DNA of 64,000 nucleotides from Micromonospora olivasterospora (GCF_007830265.1 NZ_VLKE01000001.1:1364001-1428000); one strand, 5' to 3'. Shown: positions 53,528 to 62,560, counted from the stretch's first letter. Numbers and translations are program-made. The notes: generated by a model from the letters alone, not told the origin.

Positions 53528-54922
53528 TCAGTGGCGGAAGGTGAACCAGTTGACGTTGACGAAGTTGGCGGGCTGGCCGCTGGTGAAGGTCAGGTACACG
53601 GTGTGCCGGCCGGTCACCGCGCCGACGTTGCCCGGCACCGGGCGCCAGCTCTGCCAGCCGCCCGTGTTGGCGATCGCGAAGCTGCCGATCGGGGTGGCCG
53701 TGGGGCTGTCGATGCGCACCTCCACCAGGCCGCTCACCCCGCCGGCCGCGCCCGAGGCCACCCGGGCGACGAAATCGCGGGGCGGGGTCGAGCCGAACTC
53801 GACGTTGTCGAAGCGGACCCAGTCGCCGTTACGCACCGCGCCGATGTTCTGCCCACCCTCGGAGCAAGCCTCGACGATCACCCCGCTCTGGGCGTTGAAC
53901 GCCTCGGCCTGGATCGTCCCGTACGCGTCGACGGTCCCGCCGGGCGGCGGCGTCGTCGGCGGGGTGCCGCCCCGGCTGTACACGGCCACGTAGTCGACGA
54001 GCATCGACCGGCCGGGCACGGTCGACGCGGTCGGCGTGGTGAAGCCGGCCACCCCGTTCGGGAAGCCGCCGCCCATCGCCACGTTCAGCAGCAGGAAGTA
54101 TCCGCCGTGCCCGGTCATCTGCGTCCAGTACGGCTCGCCGACCTGGCTCTGGGTCACGGTGTGGAAGAGCTGCCCGTCGACGTACCAGCGCAGTTGCTGG
54201 GGGCTGACCGAGGTGTCCCACTCGAAGCGGTAGGTGTGGAACGCCGACTGGCAGGTGGCGCCCGGGCAGGCCCGGGAGGCACCGATGCCGTTGAACTCGT
54301 TGCACGGCCCGCCGGGGGCCACGCCGCAGTGCAGCACGCCCCACACCGAGTTGATCCCGTTGACGTTCTCCATCACGTCGAACTCGCCGATCCCTGGCCA
54401 GTTCTGGTAGTTGCCGCGGTAGGGCGAGCCGAGGGCCCAGAACGCCGGCCAGTAGCCGAGGGCCTCAGCGCCGGTCACGTTCGGCATCTGGATCCGGCCC
54501 TCGATGGCCAGCACCCCACCGGACGACGGCTTGAAGTTGCTGCGTACCGTCTCGATCCGCCCCGAGGTCCAGCCGCCGGAGGCGTTCTGCAGCGGCGTGA
54601 TGCGCAGGTTGCCGGCGCCGTCGTGGGCGACGTTGGCGGTGCTGTTCGTGTACGTCTGGATCTCGCCGGTGCCCCAGTTCGGCGGCCCGCCGGGGTAGCT
54701 GGTGCCGGTGTCGATGATCCAGTTGGCGCTTGCCGGGAGGGTGTTCGCCGCCCCGGTGAAGTCGTCGCTCCACACCAGGCTCCAGCCTGCCGGGGGCGGC
54801 GGCACGGCGGCGTTCGCGGACAGGGTCGTGCCGGCGAGGGCGGTGGCGGCGGTGGCCAGTGCGGCCACCGCCAGCGAGAGTCGGCGCCGCCGGGGGGCGG
54901 GCGTCGTGCGGGCAGGTTCCAT
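53528..54922 (-). CDS. Secreted GH16 beta-1,3-glucanase-type enzyme with CBM6
   Basis: This 464-residue protein has a signal peptide (about 1-38, ending LSANAAVPP) and a GH16 catalytic domain with the motif GEFDVMENV (nucleophile and acid/base Glu of ExDxxE). A PTTPPPGG linker is followed by a C-terminal CBM6-like domain (IQAEAFNAQSGVIVEACSEG; NVNWFTFRH). It probably cleaves laminarin or similar beta-glucans. A LacI-type palindrome lies about 32 bases upstream of the ATG, suggesting sugar-dependent repression. Confidence 0.9.
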   Translation of the reverse strand: MEPARTTPAPRRRRLSLAVAALATAATALAGTTLSANAAVPPPPAGWSLVWSDDFTGAANTLPASANWIIDTGTSYPGGPPNWGTGEIQTYTNSTANVAHDGAGNLRITPLQNASGGWTSGRIETVRSNFKPSSGGVLAIEGRIQMPNVTGAEALGYWPAFWALGSPYRGNYQNWPGIGEFDVMENVNGINSVWGVLHCGVAPGGPCNEFNGIGASRACPGATCQSAFHTYRFEWDTSVSPQQLRWYVDGQLFHTVTQSQVGEPYWTQMTGHGGYFLLLNVAMGGGFPNGVAGFTTPTASTVPGRSMLVDYVAVYSRGGTPPTTPPPGGTVDAYGTIQAEAFNAQSGVIVEACSEGGQNIGAVRNGDWVRFDNVEFGSTPPRDFVARVASGAAGGVSGLVEVRIDSPTATPIGSFAIANTGGWQSWRPVPGNVGAVTGRHTVYLTFTSGQPANFVNVNWFTFRH

Positions 54923-54954
54923 GGGACGTGCCTCTCTGCGGGGACGGGAGGGCG

Positions 54955-54968
54955 AGAGAGCGCTCTCT
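54955..54968 (-). promoter_or_regulatory. LacI-family operator upstream of the GH16 gene
   Basis: AGAGAGCGCTCTCT is a perfect 14-base palindrome centred on CG, of the kind bound by LacI/CebR-type sugar repressors in actinobacteria (core GAGCGCTC). It lies 33 bases from the GH16 start. Confidence 0.6.
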
Positions 54969-54997
54969 GCCCGTTGTACGCCCAGGCCCCAGACGTG

Positions 54998-55575
54998 TCA
55001 ACGGACGTCGATGGCTGCGGCTGTGCCGGGGCGGCGCAACACCGCCTGTTCCAGCGCGGTCCAGGCCGTCGTGGTGACCAGGTAGAGCACCGCCGCCAGC
55101 GGCACCACCAGTGCCGCCACCACGGTCAGGTACGGCAGCAGCGGGACCAGCCGGGCCACGGCCGCCACCCCGGGCGCCTCCGTCGGCGCGCCGGCCCGGC
55201 CGCCGGTGCCGGCCCGACTTTCGGGCCGGCACCGGCGGCCGGGCCGGCGTTCGCGCCCGCGGGCATCCCGACGGCCGCCGCCGCGCGCCGCGCCCGCCGG
55301 GACGACCACCAGGCCAGGGCCAGCAGCGCCGCGAGCAGCGCCCCGAACAGCGGGCCCGCCGCGCCGGTCAGCCCGTCGGCAAGGTGCCAGCCCAGCGGCA
55401 CCCCGGCCAGCCGCTCGGCGAGCAGCGCCGTGCCGCCCTCGTCCGTACTGAACAGCCGGTACATGACCAGGAAGAACGGCGCCTGGAGCAGGGCCGGCAG
55501 GCAGCCGGCGACCGGGCTCGCCCCGGCCGAGCGGTAGAGGGCGAACAGCTCGGTCCGCAGCCGGGCCCCCCTCAC
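54998..55575 (-). pseudogene. Decayed YidC/Oxa1-type membrane insertase paralogue
   Basis: From 55575 one frame gives the Oxa1 core (RTELFALYRSAGASPVAGCL, then PALLQAPFFLVMYRLFSTDE). After an Ala/Pro/Gly-rich stretch near 55200 the frame changes, and the last helices follow (LVPLLPYLTVVAALVVPLAA, LYLVTTTAWTALEQAVLRRP). The N-terminal helix and cytoplasmic loop expected in YidC are absent. It is therefore a truncated, frameshifted copy; the working yidC should lie elsewhere, near the origin of replication. Confidence 0.7.
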
Positions 55576-55592
55576 CCTAGAAGCCGCCGGCA

Positions 55593-55609
55593 AGGAAGGG
55601 CCCCTTCCT
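55593..55609. terminator. Short palindrome in the gap before the YbdK-type gene
   Basis: AGGAAGGG and CCCTTCCT flank a single C. This could be a weak terminator. Otherwise the 190-base gap shows nothing definite. Confidence 0.3.
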
Positions 55610-55768
55610 GGCGCTCCCCGGTAACGAACGGTTCCCCCGGGGCAGGGCGGGCGGCGCGTCGCGGCCGACACGCGGACGGCGGCGTTTCCCCCGTTGGACA
55701 CTCCGGGTAATGGCCGGTCGACGACGCGGCACGATGCCGCGACCGGCATCGAACGGATGGTGAGGGCG

Positions 55769-56908
55769 ATGGGTGGAGCAGTGGCGCAGCGGGAACGGAG
55801 CGCCGCCCCGGGCGACATGGACCTGCTCACCGTCGGCGTGGAGGAGGAGTTCCTGCTCGTCGACCCGCACACCGGCGTCGCCGTTCCCGCCGTGGACCTG
55901 GTGCTGGAGCAGGTGCCGGCGGAGTTGCGCGGGCAGGTGGAGCGCGAGTTCCAGACCAGCCAGATCGAGATCGGCAGCCCGCCCGGGCTGGAGCTGTCCT
56001 CGATCCGGCACTCCCTCGGGATGCTGCGCCGGGCGCTGTCCGAGGCCGCCGAGCGGGCCGGCGTACGGATGCTGGCCATCGGCACCGGGCCGGTGGACGG
56101 CCCGGTGCCGCCGGTGGTCGACAAGCCCCGCTTCGACGAGATGATCGAGCGGTTCCGGCTGCTGGTGCCCGGGCCGGGCAACAACGGCATGCACGTGCAC
56201 GTCGGCGTGCCCGACCCGGAGACCGGGGTGCAGGTGCTCAACCACGTCCGGCCCTGGCTGCCGGTGCTGCACGCGATGACCGCCAACTCCCCGTTCGCCC
56301 GCGGCGAGGACACCGGGTACGCGAGCTGGCGCTCGGTGGAGTGGGAACACTGGCCGTCCGTGGCGCCCACGCCGTACCTGGAGTCGCACGAGCACTACCA
56401 ACGGCTGATCCGGCAGCTCATCGCCAGCGGCGTGATGCTCGACGAGGGGATGCTCTACTGGTACGCCCGGCTGTCGGCCCGGTACCCGACGGTGGAGCTG
56501 CGCATCGGCGACGTCTGCCCGTCGGTGGACGACGCGGTGCTGGTCGCCGCCCTGGTGCGGGCCCTGGTGGCCACCGCGATGGCCGACATCGCCGCGGGCC
56601 GCCCGGCCATCCGCACCGACCACCACCTGCTGGTCGCCGCGCACTGGCGGGCCGCCCACGACGGGTTGGAGGGCGACGGGGTCGACCTGACCGACGGCGA
56701 GCTGTGCCCCTCGTGGGAGCTGCTCGACCGCCTCGTGGAACGGGTGCGCCCCGAGTTGGAGCGGCACGGCGACCTGGCGGAGGTGACCGACCTGCTGGGC
56801 GCGCTGCGCCGGCACGGCAGCGGCGCGGCCCGGCAGCGGGCGGTCTTTGCGCGTACCGGCAGCCTGGTCGACGTGGCGCGGGACGTGGCGCGGCAGACCC
56901 GTGGCTGA
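55769..56908 (+). CDS. YbdK-type carboxylate-amine ligase (glutamate-cysteine ligase 2 family)
   Basis: This 379-residue protein of the GCS2 family opens its domain with LLTVGVEEEFLLVDPHTGVA and has NNGMHVHVGVPD, TANSPFARGEDTGYASWR, and PTVELRIGDVCPSVDDAVL. These are hallmarks of the YbdK subgroup, which has weak glutamate-cysteine ligase activity in E. coli but an uncertain role in actinobacteria, which use mycothiol. ATG 55769 has GGTGAGG eight bases away. The next gene is a CoA-disulfide-reductase-like flavoprotein, so a thiol or redox link is possible. Confidence 0.87.
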   Translation: MGGAVAQRERSAAPGDMDLLTVGVEEEFLLVDPHTGVAVPAVDLVLEQVPAELRGQVEREFQTSQIEIGSPPGLELSSIRHSLGMLRRALSEAAERAGVRMLAIGTGPVDGPVPPVVDKPRFDEMIERFRLLVPGPGNNGMHVHVGVPDPETGVQVLNHVRPWLPVLHAMTANSPFARGEDTGYASWRSVEWEHWPSVAPTPYLESHEHYQRLIRQLIASGVMLDEGMLYWYARLSARYPTVELRIGDVCPSVDDAVLVAALVRALVATAMADIAAGRPAIRTDHHLLVAAHWRAAHDGLEGDGVDLTDGELCPSWELLDRLVERVRPELERHGDLAEVTDLLGALRRHGSGAARQRAVFARTGSLVDVARDVARQTRG

Positions 56909-56932
56909 GCGCGCCGTGACAGGATGGTGTGC

Positions 56933-58312
56933 GTGGCGCAGCGGCTGATCGTCGTCGGTGGGGACGCCGCCGGCATGGCGGCGGCGTCGCAGGCCCGGCG
57001 CCGCCGCGACCGGTCGGACCTGGAGATCGTGGCGTTCGAGCGGGGGCGGTTCACGTCGTACTCGGCGTGCGGCATCCCGTACTGGATCAGCGGGGTGGTC
57101 CCGGAGCGGGACCAGCTCATCGCCCGCTCCCCCGCGGCGTTCCGGAACGATTTCGACATCGACGTGCGGCTGCGGCACGAGGTCACGGCGATCGACCTGA
57201 CGCGCCGGGAGGTGGTCGCCCGCGACCTCGACGGCGGCGGCGAGGTCCGCGAGCGGTTCGACGACCTGGTGTACGCCGCCGGGGCGGTGCCGCTGCGGCC
57301 CGACTGGGCCGACACCGCGGCCGGCGGCGTCTTCGGCGTGCAGACCCTCGACGACGGCGCGGCGCTGCGCGAGTGGCTGGACGCCGACCCCGCGCCCCGA
57401 CGCGCGGTGGTGGTCGGCGGCGGCTACGTCGGGGTGGAGATGGCCGAGGCGCTCGTCCAGCGGGGGTTGTCCGTCACCCTGGTCGAGCAGTCCGACCAGC
57501 CGATGTCCACCGTCGACAGTGACATGGGTGCCCTGGTCGCGGAGGCGATGCGGGGCGTGGGCATCGGCATCCGTACCGGCGTCGAGGTGACCGGTGTCGA
57601 GGAACGCGACGGCCGGGTGTCCGCGGTGGTCACCTCCGAGGGGCCGGTGCCGGCCGACGTGGTGGTCCTGGGCCTGGGGGTACGCCCCAACACCGCGCTT
57701 GCCGAGGCCGCCGGCCTGCCGCTGGGGCCCACCGGCGGGATCCGGGTGGACCTGCGGATGCGGGTGGCCGGGGTGCCGGGGGTATGGGCGGCGGGCGACT
57801 GCGTGGAGACCCTGCACCGGGTCAGCGGCCTGCCGGTGCACGTGCCGCTGGGCACGCACGCCAACAAGCAGGGCCGGGTCGCCGGGATCAACCTCGGCGG
57901 CGGGTACGCGACCTTCCCCGGCGTGATCGGCACTGCGGTGACCAAGGTCTGTGACCTGGAGGTGGCCCGCACGGGGCTGCGCGAGCGGGACGCGGTGGCC
58001 AGCGGCTTCGAGTTCGTCTCGGTGGTCAGCGAGTCCACCAGCCGGGCCGGCTACTACCCGGGTGCCCGGCCGATGACGGTGAAGCTGATCGCCGAGCGCC
58101 CCGGCGGGCGGCTGCTCGGGGCGCAGATCGTCGGCTGGTCGGAGGCGGCGAAGCGGATCGACGCCCTGGCCGTGGCGCTGTGGAACGGCATGACGGTGGA
58201 CGAGATGACCGGCCTCGACCTCGGCTACGCGCCGCCGTTCGCGCCGGTGTGGGACCCGGTGCTGATCGCCGCCCGCAAGGCCGTCGACGCCCTGGCCCGC
58301 GCCGGCCGGTAG
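56933..58312 (+). CDS. FAD-dependent pyridine nucleotide-disulfide oxidoreductase (CoA-disulfide-reductase-like)
   Basis: This 459-residue flavoprotein has the N-terminal FAD motif VVGGDAAGMAAASQA and the single redox cysteine of the CoA-disulfide reductase/NADH oxidase group in SACGIPYWISG. The NAD motif is VVGGGYVGVEMAEAL, the second FAD motif is WAAGDCVETLHRV, and the C-terminal dimer domain contains RPMTVKLIAE. Substrate may be a low-molecular-weight disulfide or oxygen. GTG 56933 (VAQRLIVVGG) was preferred because CAGGAT stands about -13 to -8 from it; ATG 56924 adds three residues. Confidence 0.87.
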   Translation: MAQRLIVVGGDAAGMAAASQARRRRDRSDLEIVAFERGRFTSYSACGIPYWISGVVPERDQLIARSPAAFRNDFDIDVRLRHEVTAIDLTRREVVARDLDGGGEVRERFDDLVYAAGAVPLRPDWADTAAGGVFGVQTLDDGAALREWLDADPAPRRAVVVGGGYVGVEMAEALVQRGLSVTLVEQSDQPMSTVDSDMGALVAEAMRGVGIGIRTGVEVTGVEERDGRVSAVVTSEGPVPADVVVLGLGVRPNTALAEAAGLPLGPTGGIRVDLRMRVAGVPGVWAAGDCVETLHRVSGLPVHVPLGTHANKQGRVAGINLGGGYATFPGVIGTAVTKVCDLEVARTGLRERDAVASGFEFVSVVSESTSRAGYYPGARPMTVKLIAERPGGRLLGAQIVGWSEAAKRIDALAVALWNGMTVDEMTGLDLGYAPPFAPVWDPVLIAARKAVDALARAGR

Positions 58313-58423
58313 GGAGTGCTTCTACCGGGCGTACGGGGACATCCGCCGGCTCCGCTGACCGCGACCGCCTTGCCCGCCGGGCGACCCGCTCCCCAGGATG
58401 GCCGGATGGCGGCGAGCTGGGGC

Positions 58424-59256
58424 TCAGGCGCTGACGGCGGCCGCTTCCTCACCCGGCTGGCAGGTGGGGCACCAGTAGAGGTTGCGGCCGGCGAGGGTGC
58501 CGCGGCGCACCTCGTCGCCGCAGACGTGGCAGGCCGCGCCGGGCCGGCGGTAGACGTACACCTCGCCGCCGTGCCGGTCCACCCGGGGCGCGCGGCCCGT
58601 CGCCTCGGGGAGGTGGGCGTCCCGGACGGTGTCGATCCGGCCGACCTCGACAGCCCGCGTCATCAGCGCCACGAGGTCCGCCCAGAGCGCCCGCCAGCCG
58701 GTCGGGGACAGCTTCCGGCCGGGCAGGGTCGGCGCCAGCCCGGCCCGGAACAGCGCCTCGGTAACGAAGATCAACCCCGTGCCGGCCACCACGGACTGGT
58801 CCAGCAGCAGCGCCGCGAGCGCCGTCGGGCTGCGGGAGATCCGGGCGTACGCCCGGGCCGGGTCGGCGTCGGGGCGCAACGGGTCGGGCCGAGCCGCTCG
58901 CGCAGCGCCGCCACCTCGGGCGGGGTGAGCAGCTCGCAGGCGGTGGGACCGCGCAGGTCCAACCAGTGCAGGTCGCTGGTCAGCCGCAGCCGCACCTGGC
59001 CGACCGGTGGCGGCGGCTCGCCCGGCCCGTCGGCGAACTTGCCGTACAGGCCGAGGTGGACGTGCAGGGTCAGCTCGCCCGCGTAGTGGTGCAGCAGGTG
59101 CTTGCCGTACGCCTCCGTGCCCTCCAGGACCGTGCCGGCCAGCCGGGCCGCGCCCTCGGCGAAGCGGCCCTGCGGGCTGGCGGCGTGCACCTTGTCGCCG
59201 GCGAACAGCTCGGCGTGCCGGGCCGCCAGGCGATGGATGCTGTGTCCCTCTGGCAC
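58424..59256 (-). pseudogene. Fpg/Nei-family DNA glycosylase with single-base frameshift
   Basis: From GTG 59256 the protein begins VPEGHSIHRLAARHAELFAG, with the catalytic Pro2/Glu3 of Nei enzymes, and continues through LRERLG. Near 58885 one C appears to be missing from a run. The next frame carries on with the helix-two-turn-helix region (LLLDQSVVAGTGLIFVTEAL) and the zinc finger CHVCGD...CPTCQ. All catalytic parts are present, so the gene is either a recent pseudogene or mis-sequenced at a homopolymer. Intact, it would excise oxidised pyrimidines. Confidence 0.8.
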
Positions 59257-59408
59257 AGCCGCCAAGCGTAGCTTCCCGATGGCAGCATCCAGCCGCACCC
59301 TCGGCGAGGTGTCGGCGGCTCGGCGGTTGGGTACCTCCTGTCCGTTACCGCGTGGCTGCCGCCGACGCTCCTGGGAGGCCTCCGCGCACTGATCTGGAGG
59401 TGAACAAG

Positions 59409-60116
59409 GTGAAACTTCCTTCGCTGACGCGCCGGACCGAGCCGGCCCCCGCGCACGACGGTGCCGACGGCCCGTACGGGGCCACGAGCACCGTCGCCGC
59501 CGGGCGGCCGGTGGCGGCCGACCGCGACCACGAGCGCACGACGTACCGCGGCGGCGCGACGGCAATCGATGGCGAGCGCGCCGCGGACACCGAGCGGCGG
59601 GCGGCCGCGCGGGCGGCGGTGGCCCGCTCCGCCACGGGCGTCCGCCCGACGGACGACGAGGCCCACCGGGCCGGGTTCGGCCCGATCGACGCCGAGGAGC
59701 GCACCGTCGACCTCGACCGGGACCGGACAGCGCAACAGCCGGTGAACCGGGTCGACGGGGAGCCCCCGGAGCCGCCCGTGGCGGTCGGGCCGAAGCCGCG
59801 GGCCAGCCTGCTCGCCACCCTGGGCCTCGTCGTCGGGGTGGCCGGGGCGCTGTTCGTGCTGACCGGCACCCTCGCCGGGTACGGCATCGCGCTGGGCGCG
59901 CTCGGCGCCGTGCTCTCCGTCCTCGGCCTGGTCGCCACCCGGCGCCGGCACGTGGCCGGCAAGACCGACGCCCTGCTGGGGATGGCCTTCGGCCTCGGGG
60001 CCGTGGTGCTCGGGGTGCTGGCGATGACCGGCCAGTTCGACTGGCCGACCACCGACGGCGACTGGGCGCCGCGCTTCCGGGAGTGGCTCGACTCACAGTT
60101 TGCCGGTCTGCTCTGA
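59409..60116 (+). CDS. Membrane protein with long charged N-terminus
   Basis: This 235-residue protein starts VKLPSLTRRTEPAPAHDGAD. Residues 1 to about 125 are hydrophilic and probably disordered, rich in Asp, Arg and Thr. Two or three membrane helices follow (LATLGLVVGVAGALFVLTGT, GIALGALGAVLSVLGLVA, GLGAVVLGVLAM). The helices resemble DUF4190-type proteins, but the match is loose. GTG 59409 has GGAGGTGA six bases upstream, which excludes the longer frame. A GC hairpin follows the stop. Confidence 0.7.
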   Translation: MKLPSLTRRTEPAPAHDGADGPYGATSTVAAGRPVAADRDHERTTYRGGATAIDGERAADTERRAAARAAVARSATGVRPTDDEAHRAGFGPIDAEERTVDLDRDRTAQQPVNRVDGEPPEPPVAVGPKPRASLLATLGLVVGVAGALFVLTGTLAGYGIALGALGAVLSVLGLVATRRRHVAGKTDALLGMAFGLGAVVLGVLAMTGQFDWPTTDGDWAPRFREWLDSQFAGLL

Positions 60117-60223
60117 CGGGCACCTGGGATCCCGTCGGCGGTGCGCCGGCGCAGGTGAAAACGCCGGCGGCGCGCCGGCGGCCCGGACCCCCTGGTGGTT
60201 CACCAGCCGGGCACATCCTCTTC

Positions 60224-60250
60224 TCGGGGGCGGCGGTTCGCCGCCCCCGA
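60224..60250 (+). terminator. Terminator hairpin after the membrane-protein gene
   Basis: TCGGGGGCGGCG (60224-60235) and CGCCGCCCCCGA (60239-60250) are perfect 12-base arms around a three-base loop. Confidence 0.65.
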
Positions 60251-60289
60251 AGCATGTCCGGGGCCGGATCGGGGCCGAGTATCCCAGGG

Positions 60290-60347
60290 ACGCAACGGAT
60301 CGTCGGCGCACCGGCGCGAAACGCAACGATCAGTCGGTCGACGCAAC
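60290..60347 (+). promoter_or_regulatory. Three ACGCAAC half-sites upstream of the ArgZ-like gene
   Basis: ACGCAAC occurs at 60290, 60321 and 60341; the first two extend to similar ACGCAACG(G)ATC sequences. Regularly spaced direct repeats 100-160 bases before a catabolic operon suggest an Lrp/AsnC-type binding region. Apart from the terminator, the rest of the 335-base gap shows nothing else. Confidence 0.4.
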
Positions 60348-60451
60348 TTCCGCCGGTGGATGTCACCGTCCTCCCGCGCATACCGTTGGGCAACGGCGCC
60401 AGCCCGCGTGCCGAAGGTGGCCGGGCGCGCCCGAGCCCTGGGAGCAGGACA

Positions 60452-61273
60452 ATGACGATGGACGCCACGAGCCAGCGCTTCCTGATGTGCCGGCCGACGT
60501 ACTTCGCCGTCGACTACGCCATCAACCCGTGGATGGACCCGGCCGCGCCGGTGGACGCCGACCTGGCGCTCCGGCAGTGGAAGCGGCTGCGCCAGGTCTA
60601 CCGCGAACTGGGCCACACCGTCGAGGAGATCACCCCGGTGCCCGGCCTGCCCGACATGGTCTTCGCCGCCAACGGCGGCACGGTGATCGACGGCAAGGCG
60701 ATGGCCGTGCAGTTCCGCGACCCGCAGCGCGCCGACGAGGCGCCCGCGTACCGGGCGTGGTTCGAGGCCGCCGGTTTCGAGCTGTACGACCCGAAGCACG
60801 TCAACGAGGGCGAGGGCGACATCCTGCTGGCCGGCGGCGTCCTGCTCGCCGGCACCGGGTTCCGCACCGCGCACGCCTCCCACGCCCAGTTGCAGGAGGT
60901 CTTCGGCTACCCGGTGGTCACCATGCAGCTGGTGGACCCGCGCTTCTACCACCTGGACACCGCGCTCACCGTGCTCGACGAGCACACCGTGGCGTACCTG
61001 CCGGAGGCGTTCTCGCCCGGCAGCCGGGCCGTGCTGCGCCGGCTGTTCCCGGACGCGGTCCACGCCACCATGGCCGACGCCGAGGTGCTGGGCCTGAACG
61101 CGGTCAGCGACGGCCGGCACGTGGTGCTGCCCGCGCAGGCCACCGGCCTGGCCGCGAAACTGCGCGACCGGGGCTACGAGACTATCGGCGTCGACCTGTC
61201 GGAGCTGCGCAAGGCCGGCGGGGGACCGAAGTGCTGCACGTTGCGACTCCGTCAGGGAAAGGCAGACAAGTGA
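60452..61273 (+). CDS. Amidinohydrolase of the DDAH/ArgZ (GME) family, probably arginine dihydrolase
   Basis: The 273-residue protein has the active-site parts of the guanidine-modifying superfamily: LMCRPTYFAVDYAINPWMDP at the N-terminus, PDMVFAANGGTV, the catalytic His in RFYHLDTALTVL, and the nucleophile Cys in GGPKCCTLRL. Such proteins are usually annotated dimethylarginine dimethylaminohydrolase. The INPWM and F-x-A-N segments match cyanobacterial ArgZ/AgrE, which turns arginine into ornithine, better than mammalian DDAH. Its stop overlaps the rocD start (GTGA), and RocD consumes ornithine. ATG 60452 follows GGAGCAGG; ATG 60458 is possible. Confidence 0.82.
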   Translation: MTMDATSQRFLMCRPTYFAVDYAINPWMDPAAPVDADLALRQWKRLRQVYRELGHTVEEITPVPGLPDMVFAANGGTVIDGKAMAVQFRDPQRADEAPAYRAWFEAAGFELYDPKHVNEGEGDILLAGGVLLAGTGFRTAHASHAQLQEVFGYPVVTMQLVDPRFYHLDTALTVLDEHTVAYLPEAFSPGSRAVLRRLFPDAVHATMADAEVLGLNAVSDGRHVVLPAQATGLAAKLRDRGYETIGVDLSELRKAGGGPKCCTLRLRQGKADK

Positions 61274-62487
61274 TCGTCGACGACATGCTGCGGACGCCGG
61301 GTGCGGTCCGGGACGCGGAGCGCTGGACCGCGCACAACTACCACCCGCTGCCGGTGGTGATCAGCTCCGCGGAGGGCGCCTGGGTCACGGACGTGGACGG
61401 CCGCCGCTATCTGGACTGCCTCGCCGGCTACTCCGCGCTCAACTTCGGCCACCGGCACCCGCAGCTGATCGCCGCCGCGCACGCGCAGCTGGACAGGCTG
61501 ACCCTCACCAGCCGGGCGTTCATCCACGACCAGTTCGCCGACTTCTGCCGCGAGCTGGCCGAGCTGTGCGGCAAGGACCTGGTCCTGCCGATGAACACCG
61601 GCGCGGAGGCGGTGGAGACCGCGATCAAGGTGGCCCGCAAGTGGGGTTACCAGGTCAAGGGCGTACCGGCCGGGCAGGCGAACATCGTGGTGGCCGAGGG
61701 CAACTTCCACGGGCGCACCACCACCATCGTCAGCTTCTCCACCGACGAGGACGCCCGGGCCGACTTCGGGCCGTACACGCCGGGCTTCACCGTCGTCCCC
61801 TACGGCGACCCGGCCGCGCTGGCCGCCGCGATCGACGAGAACACCGTCGCGGTGCTGATCGAGCCGATCCAGGGCGAGCAGGGCGTCGTGGTGCCGCCGG
61901 CCGGTTACCTGCCGGGCGTGCGCCGCGTCTGCGACGAGCACCGCGTGCTGTTCCTGGCCGACGAGATCCAGTCGGGCCTGGGCCGCACCGGCGAGACGTT
62001 CGCCTGCGACCACGAGGGCGTCACGCCGGACATGTACCTGCTGGGCAAGGCGCTCGGCGGCGGCATCGTGCCGGTCTCGGCCGTGGCCGCGAACGCCGAC
62101 GTGCTGGGGGTGTTGAAGCCGGGCCAGCACGGCTCGACGTTCGGCGGCAACCCGCTGGCCTGCGCGGTCGCGACCGAGGTGGTCCGGCTGCTGGCCACGG
62201 GCGAGTTCCAGCACCACTCGGCCGAGCTGGGCGAGCGGCTGCACGCCGGCCTGCGGGGGCTGGTCGGCAAGGGACTGGTCGCCGTCCGGGGCCGGGGCCT
62301 GTGGGCGGGCCTCGACATCGACCCGGCGCTGATGACCGGCCGGCAGGCGTGCGAGCGGCTGATGGAGCGGGGCGTCCTCGCCAAGGACACGCACGGCTCG
62401 ACCATCCGGCTCGCCCCGCCGCTGGTGATCACCACCGAGGAGATCGACCACCTGGTGGCGCAGCTCGCCGCGGTGCTGGCCGGCTGA
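61270..62487 (+). CDS. rocD: Ornithine aminotransferase
   Basis: This 405-residue class III PLP aminotransferase converts ornithine to glutamate-5-semialdehyde. Features include NFGHRHPQLIAAAHAQLDRL, PMNTGAEAVETAIKVARKWG, the cofactor aspartate in FLADEIQSGLGRTG and the PLP lysine in LLGKALGGG, followed by GSTFGGNPLACAVA. The GTG start overlaps the stop of the preceding amidinohydrolase by four bases, so the two are made together as a short arginine-degradation operon. A perfect 15-base hairpin ends the unit. Confidence 0.95.
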   Translation: MIVDDMLRTPGAVRDAERWTAHNYHPLPVVISSAEGAWVTDVDGRRYLDCLAGYSALNFGHRHPQLIAAAHAQLDRLTLTSRAFIHDQFADFCRELAELCGKDLVLPMNTGAEAVETAIKVARKWGYQVKGVPAGQANIVVAEGNFHGRTTTIVSFSTDEDARADFGPYTPGFTVVPYGDPAALAAAIDENTVAVLIEPIQGEQGVVVPPAGYLPGVRRVCDEHRVLFLADEIQSGLGRTGETFACDHEGVTPDMYLLGKALGGGIVPVSAVAANADVLGVLKPGQHGSTFGGNPLACAVATEVVRLLATGEFQHHSAELGERLHAGLRGLVGKGLVAVRGRGLWAGLDIDPALMTGRQACERLMERGVLAKDTHGSTIRLAPPLVITTEEIDHLVAQLAAVLAG

Positions 62488-62501
62488 CCGCGTACGCGCA
62501 G

Positions 62502-62535
62502 GGCGGGCGCCGGGACCTCGGTCCCGGCGCCCGCC
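62502..62535. terminator. Terminator between rocD and the FHA gene
   Basis: GGCGGGCGCCGGGAC (62502-62516) and GTCCCGGCGCCCGCC (62521-62535) form a perfect 15-base stem with a CTCG loop between two convergent genes, so it probably serves both. Confidence 0.75.
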
Positions 62536-62560
62536 GTCGCTTCGCGCCCCGCCGCCCGCG

